Source of the DNA: Cladosporium sp. IMV 00045
Lineage: Eukaryota; Ascomycota; Dothideomycetes; Cladosporiales; Cladosporiaceae
Direction: 5' to 3'
DNA: 16,525 nt
Assembly (NCBI GenBank): GCA_001931905.2
Contig: MSJI02000066.1
Location: 1 to 16,525 of the forward strand
Shown here: piece after piece, positions 7,634 through 15,614 of the stretch
Numbering within the stretch: the stretch's first letter is position 1
Layout: each line of letters opens with the position of its first letter
Notes under the pieces: generated by a model
Database searches by the model: none
What the model was told of the DNA's origin: nothing
What the model saw: only the letters and a program-made list of their open reading frames with translations
Program-made: the position numbers and the translations under genes

Positions 7634-8083
7634 ATAGCTGCAGTGTCGGGACAGACATCTTGATATTTTGTTCGAGATGGCACAGCATCCATGAGTATAG
7701 TGTGGAGGAAACAAAAGTAATTTAGGTATGCAAGAAGACAACGAAGCTTTAGAATCCTTCTCGGCATTACACGGGTGCTGCTCCAACCCGAAATCTCCGG
7801 TCACGTGCCCGATCCAGACCAATGCTTGACTTCGACGTCCACATTCTTACTACCTTTCCTTTGTTTGATCCTCAATACGTCCACCGCCTTCTCAGCTCAT
7901 CGGACTGGGAATTTTACTCTCTGCGGAACCCCGAAATGGTCATGTAGCACACCCTGATGCATGGTTGCCTGGTTGAGCTGCCGGGCGGCTATATATATAA
8001 GGGGCAGCTCAACTCCTTTTGCAAGACACGCACGTATAATGCTCAGATTAACAAAATCCGCAAGATCTTCAATACAATCCAAC
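7634..8083. other. Intergenic region upstream of the GST
   Basis: These 450 bases hold the 3' end of the EEP gene and the GST promoter. A strong TATA box lies at 7990-8000, followed directly by AGGGG (STRE-like), and a TCACGTG lies near 7800. No convincing ORF is present. Confidence 0.65.
7990..8000 (+). promoter_or_regulatory. TATA box of the GST gene
   Basis: TATATATATAA lies 84 bp upstream of the GST ATG and is followed at once by GGGG, forming an AGGGG stress-element core. This is a strong and well-placed TATA element. Confidence 0.6.
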
Positions 8084-8809
8084 ATGGCATCTTTCACTCT
8101 ATACGGTTCTCGCGGATCGACCTGTACAGATCGCGTTCGCCTGACCCTTGCCGAAGGCGCCTTTACCAATTACGAGCTTGTGTTTCTCAATCTGCCAAAA
8201 GGGGAGCAGAGAGTCAGTAGTATGCAATTGAAGTAGACATGGTCTGGAGATACTAACCTCTGTCCCTAGTCTGAAGAGCATAAGAAACGGCACCCTTGGG
8301 GCAAAGTGCCGGCGATCACGTTTCCTGACGGATTCACTCTCTACGAAAGTCGTGCCATTTGCAAATACCTCACGAAGAAGTACGCCTTCCCACTGGCACC
8401 TCATGACTTTGAGATGGAAGCCACGGGTTTGTTTGAGCAAGCCCAGGCTGTTGAGATCGCATACTTCGCGGACGCTGCGGGGAAGATTGGCTTTGAGAAA
8501 CATGTCAAATTGTTTTTGGGGCTGCCTGTCAACGACCGTGTAGTCGCGGAAGCTGAACAGACGCTGAAAACATTCTTCGGCATCGCCGAAAACCTCTTGC
8601 AGCATCAGGCATACATGGCTGGCAATGAGTTCACCCTCGTGGATATTTACTATATCCCACTGATTCAAAGACTTTTCGCTTGCGGATACGGAGACCTCAT
8701 AGCTAGTCGTGAGGCTGTGGATGCTTGGTGGAATCGGTGCATTAATCGCCCAGCAATCAAGGAGATGCTGGACAGTGACAAGAAGGCAGCAGCAGCAGCA
8801 GGGAAGTGA
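8084..8809 (+). CDS. Glutathione S-transferase, two exons
   Basis: Exon 1 is 8084-8212 and exon 2 is 8270-8809, giving 222 aa. The 57-nt intron is GTCAGT...TACTAACC...CTAG in phase 0. The thioredoxin-fold N-domain begins FTLYGSRGSTCTDRVRL, where a Ser (9 or 12) is the likely glutathione-activating residue as in phi/theta-like classes. KVPAITFPDG supplies the cis-Pro (57), and YESRAICKYL supplies the Glu-Ser pair (69-70) that binds the glutathione gamma-glutamyl group. The all-helical C-domain contains AGNEFTLVDIYYIPLI, the conserved GST helix-capping region. It conjugates glutathione to electrophiles in the cytosol. The C-terminus ends in five Ala coded by (GCA)5. Length is normal. The strong TATA and STRE-like promoter suggests inducible expression. 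The exact fungal GST subclass is not settled. Confidence 0.94.
8786..8800 (+). repeat. (GCA)5 microsatellite at the GST C-terminus
   Basis: Five perfect GCA triplets encode Ala5 just before the final Gly-Lys and stop codon of the GST. The repeat is short and probably length-polymorphic between strains. Confidence 0.85.
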
Positions 8810-8961
8810 GCTTGTGCATTCCAAGGTTACTGCACAGGATGTTTTGACGACTGTTTCAGGTAATGACCGCTTGAATATGACTTCATTTACTTCTAATGCC
8901 CAGCAAATCTACTCCCAGAAAATACGCTCAATTCGAATTTCGCTTTCAGACTCTCCGTCGC

Positions 8962-10668
8962 TTATTCTTGTGTCTGGTTCTTGAGCTTGAACCACAAAAT
9001 AGGAAGAACCAAGAGCAGACTGAAAACTGCAAGGCCAAAAGAGCTACCAATCATGCCCATGTAAGGTACACCCACGGAATCCATCTTGTACATCACTACA
9101 GCACCGACTGACTGGATGCTTTTGTAGAAGCCTGCAAAGAATGCAAGTTTGCTGGCAGAGTTGCTCAGCGCTCCGAGAATCCAATAAACGTACCTGTACA
9201 AGTCAGCATCCCGCTTTGAAGTTTGATGTGAGCTGCTTTGACTTACGTTTGCCAGATAGCATCGAAGAGACCGTAGCACATGTATAGCACGAATGGACCG
9301 CCCCAAGCTGTCTCGGACCAGTCAATCTTGTGCACGGTACCAGCTTCCACACCTTCACGCGTGTATTGAGCCTGGAAGACGACTCCGCCTGCCCAGATTC
9401 CCATGGTAATGATCAAGAGAAAAGCGTAGGCAGCAAAACCGCGAGTACGGCGTTGGAAGCGTTGAGAGTCGAGCGAGAATCCGAACACCATTGCACCGAA
9501 GATCTGTGCGACCCAGTACGCAAGGTTGTTGAGCGCGCGGGTGCGGATGTTGAATTTCGCAAGATTGAAGTCCTACGAATGTTAGTAAACGCTGGAATCC
9601 ATGCGAGTCGAAGATCGAGCTAGAACTTACATTAAACTGATAAGTGTAGAACCAATTGGACGCTAGAAACATCGGGAAGAGGCCAATGACATAGGTATCC
9701 GACAGAAGCAATTTCCACAGGCCAATGAACTCTGTACGCCAGCTCGGGTGTTCTGGCACAACGACCTTTGAGCCATCGCTGCGGATCACCTCACGTGGCC
9801 GGCAGAGGGTCAAAGCCAAAAGCACACCAAGGCCAGTGAGGACCAGGAAACCGATGTAAGTGCCATCTCCAGCTTGCTCCGAGGCCTCCGAGCCCATCGT
9901 CACGTTCTGGATAAGAGGCACAAGAGAGCCAATCACTGAGATATCGTAAGCGACCAGAAAACTGGTGGCTTGGAAGGTAACTCACCTGCACCCATGTTGA
10001 AAATAACCCAGAATATGGAGATGTATTTTCCCTTTTGAGTTTCCAAAGGATATGCCATGAGTACTGACCCTTGAGCAGTCCAGAGAAGGGCAGCACATAA
10101 TCCCAAGAAAGCACCGCCAAAGATGACATATGGCTCATTCTCGGTGTAGTTGTATACCAGGAAAGACGACACATATATGGCGTAACTGGAAAGTCAGCAT
10201 CGAAGGCTTGAGTTTCCTGCAGGGCTTGTTTCGCTTACCCAGTACCACCAAAAGCGAGAGCCAAACGAGGCCCAACAACGTTGCAAATCGTACCCCCGAA
10301 GAAACTGACGACCGAAGTCACGGCATATAGGGCAATGTTTGCATTGTTCGCGATGTCAGCGTTGACCTGGCCGCCTCCACCGAGGCCGGTAAGTGCGTTG
10401 AACATTCCAGGACATCTGCATATGGTCAGATGGAGTTATGCAGCTTAGAAAATAGCAAAAAGGCTCACAGAAAGCATGTCGTGGCCACCAGGAGCATTTG
10501 TACTATCGGCGAGGCATAGCAAGGAAGTTGAACTCCCCTCCAAAGGCGAATACGCTTGTACTTCCAGCCCTTCGCCTCGTTTTCCACTGTGCCGAGCTCA
10601 GCGCTGGCACCGTCCTCTTCGTCTTCATGTTTTATGGTGTCAAGCTTTTCTGGGAGGTGAGATGTCAT
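8962..10668 (-). CDS. UNC93-like (MFS superfamily) membrane protein, six exons
   Basis: Exons in transcript order are 10668-10469, 10415-10239, 10185-9986, 9935-9631, 9572-9247 and 9193-8962, giving 479 aa. Introns are 53, 53, 50, 58 and 53 nt, all GT-AG, and every junction keeps frame. The start is the first in-frame ATG; a charged cytosolic N-terminus (about 45 aa, DEEDG-rich) precedes the first membrane segment. About eleven or twelve hydrophobic segments follow. Landmarks of the fungal UNC93/DUF895-type branch are CPGMFNALTGLGGGG, WTAQGSVLMAYP, KGKYISIFWVIFNMGAVIGSL, NWFYTYQFNDFN and GPFVLYMCYGLFDA. The branch has no well-established substrate; animal UNC93 proteins are channel regulators or chaperones rather than proven carriers. 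It is divergent from the glucosamine-6-phosphate deaminase gene and convergent with the GST, 152 bp apart. Confidence 0.92.
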
Positions 10669-11181
10669 GATCGGTCGAGAAAACACGATTGTGCGTGAAA
10701 CAAGATGAAAAACAGCGCCTTACAGTAGAAGGCGACGGAGCTCGTTTTATCTAGTCATCTTCTATTTCTTATCTTGTCGGCCGACCCTTGTGCCGTTGCG
10801 TACTATCTCGTAGTTTGACACTACCACGCGAAATCGGAACGCCCATGGGGAATGCGGGTCTGAAGACGTTGCTTTGCTTCGTTGTCCTAATCGGTGGGGC
10901 AGATTTCACTGGATGTAACAGTTGCACACTGCAATTGCCGCGAAATTCGTAGTGCACGTCCGCGGTGGGATTGAGTTACTTCCGCCTTGCTCTCCGCCAA
11001 AGTGTAACCGTATCCTGCCGTTAACCCGAGGGCTCGGTGTAGGGCTAAATGTGCAACACTCGTTCGTTGTATTGATGATAGTAAACCGAATAAGTATTGA
11101 GATAACGAGATATCTAGTCAGCATGACCATCATCGAAGCAAAGCTTGCACATTCTGTTATCTCTGGTTTAAGATCGAAGAT
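10669..11181. other. Shared divergent promoter, UNC93-like gene / GlcN6P deaminase
   Basis: This 513-bp region separates two divergent start codons. The deaminase side has three HGATAR motifs (11076-11081, 11100-11105 and, on the other strand, 11157-11162) and an upstream ORF that begins at 11123. No clear TATA box or ORF of size was seen. Confidence 0.6.
11076..11162. promoter_or_regulatory. Three HGATAR (GATA-factor) motifs before the deaminase gene
   Basis: TGATAG (11076-11081), AGATAA (11100-11105) and AGATAA on the minus strand (11157-11162) cluster within 87 bp. AreA-type GATA factors bind such sites to derepress use of secondary nitrogen sources, which would fit an ammonium-releasing deaminase. 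The motif is short and common, so this is a weak inference. Confidence 0.25.
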
Positions 11182-11238
11182 ATGTAAGGTCGTCGATTCC
11201 CTCTCGTGCCCGTCATCAGCTGACCCAATTTGAAAGGA
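11123..11238 (+). promoter_or_regulatory. Upstream ORF overlapping the split deaminase start codon
   Basis: An ATG at 11123 with A at -3 opens a short frame. After removal of intron 11184-11236 it has 20 codons and ends in a TGA made of T11183, G11237 and A11238, so stop and main start overlap as ATGA in the spliced RNA. In unspliced RNA the same frame runs 36 codons to a TGA at 11231-11233. It would matter only if transcription starts upstream of 11123, which is not known. Confidence 0.45.
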
Positions 11239-12191
11239 GATTCATCGTGCGGCAAGACGGTCATACGGCATCAGAATATGTGGCAGAATACATCATAAGT
11301 GAGCGACCTTGGCACTGAAGAACCCAACGATCTTGAGCTGAGCATTGATGCAGAACGAATCAACAACTTTGGACCTACCTCAGAAAAACTATTTGTCCTT
11401 GGTTTACCGACGGGTAGTAGTCCAGAAAAGGTCTATAAGCACCTCGTTTCGGCGCACAAGGCTGGCCGCATCTCGTTTCGTCATGTCGTAACTTTCAACA
11501 TGGACGAATACGTCGGACTTCCAGAAAACCACCCGCAGAGTTACCACACCTTCATGTGGTCAAAGTTCTTCTCGCACGTCGACATCCCTCCTTCACAAGT
11601 CAACCTTCTCAACGGCAATGCAGCAGACCTCGGCGCTGAATGCTTGAGCTACGAGAAGAAGATCCAATCTTATGGAGGGATTGAGTTGTTTCTCGGTGGT
11701 GTCGGCTCGGACGGCCACATCGCTTTCAATGAGCCTGGATCGTCGCTTGCGTCGAGGACCAGAGTCAAGACTTTGACTTGTTCTACCGTCCGCGACAATG
11801 CACGATTCTTTGACGACGATGTTTCCAAAGTGCCCACACAAGCGCTGACCGTCGGCGTTGGCACAGTACTGGATGCGCATGAGATTGTGGTCATCGTGAC
11901 AGGTCAGCACAAAGCTTTGGCTGTGCAAAAGTGCCTTGAAGAAGGCGTCAACCACATGTGGACTCTCACGAGTCTGCAACTTCACCGTAGGCCGTTCCAG
12001 ACTCATCTCCGGCCTCTTGAGGTCCACGGTCATCGTCACTAACGCATCGTCCAGCACATCCCTTGATAGTCGTCGACGAAGAGGCAACCGCAGAGCTGAA
12101 AGTTAAGACGGTGACTTACTTCAGAGATATCGATCAGGCTGCACAGAGGTTGGGCATGGAACAAGGTATACCAGCTGCTTCTGCGAGGTAG
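11182..12191 (+). CDS. dam1: Glucosamine-6-phosphate deaminase, four exons, start codon split by an intron
   Basis: Coding exons are 11182-11183 (AT), 11237-11298, 11354-11986 and 12055-12191, giving 277 aa. Introns are 53 nt (GTAAGG...CTGAC...AAAG), 55 nt (GTGAGC...GCAG) and 68 nt (GTAGGC...CTAAC...CCAG). The start is inferred because exon 2 enters directly at [14 protein letters not shown], exactly where NagB proteins begin, and splicing makes ATG from AT|G. The enzyme converts glucosamine-6-phosphate to fructose-6-phosphate and ammonium, the last step of GlcNAc catabolism. Motifs: [19 protein letters not shown] with Asp 72, [17 protein letters not shown] with Asp 141, His 143 and Glu 148, and ASRTRVKTL. 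These catalytic numbers equal those of E. coli NagB, which supports the start. It is convergent with the GH3-GNAT gene (59 bp between stops). The symbol dam1 follows Trichoderma GlcNAc usage and is unrelated to the kinetochore protein Dam1. Confidence 0.93.
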
Positions 12192-12250
12192 GTGAATGGA
12201 GATGATTTTCCCAGACGAGCCGAGGATTGTACCTCACTGACGACGTTCGT

Positions 12251-15200
12251 TCATTGCACATCGTACACACTGAAGGGCTGAGTTCCGAACTCTTCAAATC
12301 CGATCCGACCCAGACCGGTGACTATGTCGAGGTCGTCGTCCTGATGGCTGTCAGTTGATGCTTGAATGGAGAATCTTCCTTGAGGCAAACTTACAAGAGC
12401 TAGATTTACAGAATGCATCGCTTTTTGCTTCAGGTGATTCGCCGCTATCATGATCATCCCATTGACTGCTTCAAGCTGTCGGTTCAAGGGGTTCACCAGC
12501 AATCCTACCATCCCTGCCGCCGAAGAGCTGGAAGTGGGAATATACCGGGCGACTGTTGACGTGCCGGAATATACCAGGCAGCTCGCCATGATGCTTTTGT
12601 CCGGTGCATAAGCGAGTATGGTGTTGCATGATGCTTCATCTTTCGCCGCCAAGTCGTACAGTCGCAGCATATAGTCAAGACACGATAACAGACTTTTACT
12701 GGAGCCGTTGACTTGACAACACCGTCGAATGTGATTGTGCAGGTTGTTTTGATCCACGGCCAGAGCCCGCCCAAAAGTCAATCCGTTCGCTCGGACCGCA
12801 TTAGCGATGGTATGCGAAGGAGTCCAACTCGGTAGGGCGAGTTCCAGGACTTGAGTAGAAGAAGAGTATTCTAGTTTCAATTCACTGCAATCGTGTAAGC
12901 CTTTGCTAAAAGCATTCAATTGTCAACAATCGTACCTCTGTTGTGCGAATTCATTGCCCAAATGGACCAGTGTTTCATGGCCTTGATCGCTGTGCCGTAC
13001 TGGAAGACCATTGGGTGATATGCCGCCGATTTGAATTGCTTGAATGGAACCCGCCTCATTTAGAAAATATCGCATGGCCCTGCTTAGCAAAGACCGGCCA
13101 ATGCCCCTTCTTCGCTGACTCGGATCAACTGCAACCATGTTCAAGCATCCTCTTTTCAATGAAGGGATGATCGATGCGCTGCAGAAACCATACAAGACCC
13201 CAGTACTTGAGTTCCGTACAACAAAATATTTTGACAGGATCCAATTGTCGGGTGTGGACAGAAGATCTTGCCAGGATGATTGTCGCAAATCGGGTCCATC
13301 GTGATTGTTACAGGGTGCAGATGCTGATATCCGCACCAGTAACTCTTCCAGTTCTTCTTCGTCGCGGGCCTCATCGAAAGGTTGAGCAAGCCAGAGTGGC
13401 TTTGGTGCAGGGCACTTAGGGTTAGTAGTAGAAGCAATTCTGCGAATGTGGCCTGAAGGTGCAGAGTGATTGCGGCTTTCGAAAAGAAGGCTTTGCAAGG
13501 CTTCTATCGCAGGTTCGGTAAAGTCGTATGTGCAGATGTAGGTACCTATCGACTCGTCGTGTAGGAAGTCGTAAGGCGACCCCATTGCTACGGTAATGCA
13601 TGGTATCTTGCGACTGCGGCCACCTATGTTGCCAGAGCCACACAACGCAGCAACACATTTCGCGAAGCCATATTGTGATGTGTTTCGTACGCTGTCCGCG
13701 GTAACGATGATCACTTTATGCGCGGTAGCAATGAGCTGCTCGTGCACAGGACGCAGGCCTGTCGCGGTGTATGTGCTATGCGAGACTTTGCCAATCCAGA
13801 TTCGGGATAGCTTTAGCCCAAGCGACTGGAATGTGTCCTCTCCAGGGAGATAATGGCTGTTGGGAAGAGCGCCAGGGCTAAATGTGGTGTTTCGGCTCTC
13901 AGGTGATTTTACCTCTGAGTGATGACAAGAATGAGAATGACTTCCATTCAGAGGCTCCACTAGTGGTGTCAGCAGTAATAACGTCCCTTGTTCATCGAGG
14001 CCAGTCTGGAGGGGTATGTTTGATTCGCGATCCCGGATAAGAGAGACAGATGCTTGGTAACTTTTTTTCGAAAGCATACGGTGCTGAGCTGAGAGTTCTT
14101 CCAACCTGTGGCTCCCTCCGGGAGCGAGTGCCCTGTCCCATGAAGTCACCTTCGATTTGAGTGCCCCTATTCTGGAAACTGACTGCGCAATGATATCCGC
14201 CGGTAGGATGTTGGATTCAACACCAAGGCGGAAACCAGAGATCGCGTCTAGCTGCGCGTCAGGAGACTTGCAGATCATCAGCATGTTACAACCCGCCTGG
14301 AATGCCATGACAACGGCCTGGTCAACTCCGAGTGTCTCGAATAGTGATTCAACTTCAAGACACTCCGACATGATTAGTCCATTGAACCCGAGCTCACGCC
14401 TCAAAACTTGAGTCAAAAGATGCTCAGAGAGGCAAGCATGCTGTCCCTCCACGGCCAGCATTTTGCAAGCTCCGACAAGCACAGCATCGAGGCCGTTCTG
14501 AATAGCGGCCTTGACCGGTACAAAAGCACTCCGGCGAAGCTCATCCAGAGACTCTGCAACGACAGGCATTTCGAGTGTCGAGCCATGAAAGCTCAAGGAC
14601 CCATAACTCGGAAAGTGCTTCCCACAATTTGCAACACCTCCAGCGCGATATCCTTTGACATAACTTTTCCCGAGCTTCGCAACTTCATGGGGATCATGGC
14701 CAGCAGATCGAACGCCGAGAGGCTGTGTCCGCACGTCATTGAGAACATCCAAGACCGGCCCGAGAATCCAGTTGACACCAAGACAGGCGAGCTCTTCTGC
14801 TGTAGCTTTCGCCACCTCGTGCGATAGTTTGGAGTCATTGCATGAGGCCATAGCCATGGCTGAAGGGAATTGACGAATGTGTTGGCTATCGCGTATGGAA
14901 TTTACTGGGCCATTTTCCTGGTCAATAGCAATCAAAAGCGGCTGTTGGTGACCAGATTCCAGAGCAATTAGTTGGAGATCTTTTATCAGCTGTCACGAAT
15001 GCATCAGAGTCTGATTCAACAGCTTCTTGTGGCGGATGTACCAACCTTCGTGAGCTGAGCAGCATCTAAATGTCTGTTGTCAGCTCGTGTCTCTGCCTGA
15101 AGACAGAATAACCGATCTGCCTACCGACAATGTTTTTTTCTGTTACCAAGACAGCTCCGAGACCGTAGTTTGCGATGAGAGACCGAATATGTGGCGTCAC

Positions 15201-15311
15201 AACCGTCCCATCGAAGCCCATGATGAAACAGGCCGCATCATTTTGCGTGGCGTTGGTCTCTTCGTGGGCATTCACCGTACCGGCGCGGGCAATTCTGTCC
15301 AGTGAGACCAT
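12251..15311 (-). CDS. nag3: GH3 (NagZ-type) domain fused to GNAT acetyltransferase domains, GlcNAc-cluster protein
   Basis: Exons in transcript order are 15311-15125, 15065-15046 (20 nt), 14989-12936 and 12884-12251, giving 964 aa. A further 54-nt in-frame intron (12394-12341, GTAAGT...CTGAC...CAG) would reduce it to 946 aa. The other introns are 59, 56 and 51 nt. Residues about 27-380 are a GH3 N-terminal barrel: FIMGFDGTVVTP, LLIAIDQENGPVNS, IRQFPSAMAMA, GKHFPSYG (Lys193-His194) and LIMSECLEVESL. A GH3 C-domain-like region follows. Near residues 660-740 a GNAT fold shows VAVDPSQRRRGIGRSLL; a second, degenerate GNAT half fills the C-terminus. The canonical NagZ Asp-His dyad and the Asp nucleophile are replaced (see findings), so hydrolysis of GlcNAc-beta linkages is not assured. 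No signal peptide is seen, so it is probably intracellular. The start is the first ATG in frame before the GH3 domain. It shares a 303-bp promoter with the Ndt80-like gene. Confidence 0.9.
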
Positions 15312-15614
15312 CTTCAGGCGGGCGATATTTTGGCTTGTTTCTCGCGCAACAGTCAAGAAACATGATGGCCACTGATATGACGGTCTGGTGAGCGCCGTGA
15401 GCGGCGGCCGATACTGATAAGGCCATGTCGTGTTTTAAGCCGGTCACAGCACGATGTCACGCTACGACGTTGCAGTGTCAGCGACAGTGGGGAGAATTTG
15501 GCTCGATTTAAACCCTTGACGAGACTCAATGGGGACCGTGCGTAAGGTATCTTGATATCTATTCTGGACATCCTGCACACAGTGGCATAGTGTCTTCGAA
15601 TCGTTGCTCGAAAC
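15312..15614. other. Bidirectional promoter, GH3-GNAT gene / Ndt80-like regulator
   Basis: These 303 bases lie between two divergent start codons and must hold both promoters or leaders. A GATA core (TGATAA at 15415-15420) and a GC-rich patch (15390-15410) are visible. No TATA box and no consensus Ndt80 middle-sporulation element (CRCAAAW) was found on either strand by eye. Confidence 0.6.

Noticed and set aside
8099..8824. 241-codon frame on the minus strand opposite the GST
   Set aside because: It is antisense to a clear GST gene and its intron, without family features.
11299..11353. Coding start at the GTG of 11299 for the deaminase
   Set aside because: This segment is the second intron (GTGAGC...GCAG). 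Reading it as coding would replace the conserved N-terminal helix.
14408..14827. 139-codon + strand frame opposite the GH3 domain
   Set aside because: It is a shadow of the conserved GH3 coding sequence.
15041..15060. Alternative donor GTACAT for the third GH3-GNAT exon junction
   Set aside because: It keeps frame only with a downstream acceptor that drops residues typical of the family. The GTTGGT donor with the GACAG acceptor gives the expected LTK-LIKDLQ sequence.
15312..15614. Ndt80-type middle sporulation elements in the shared promoter, expected for autoregulation
   Set aside because: No CRCAAAW match was seen on either strand by eye, so no site was annotated. The binding preference of RON1-type factors may differ.
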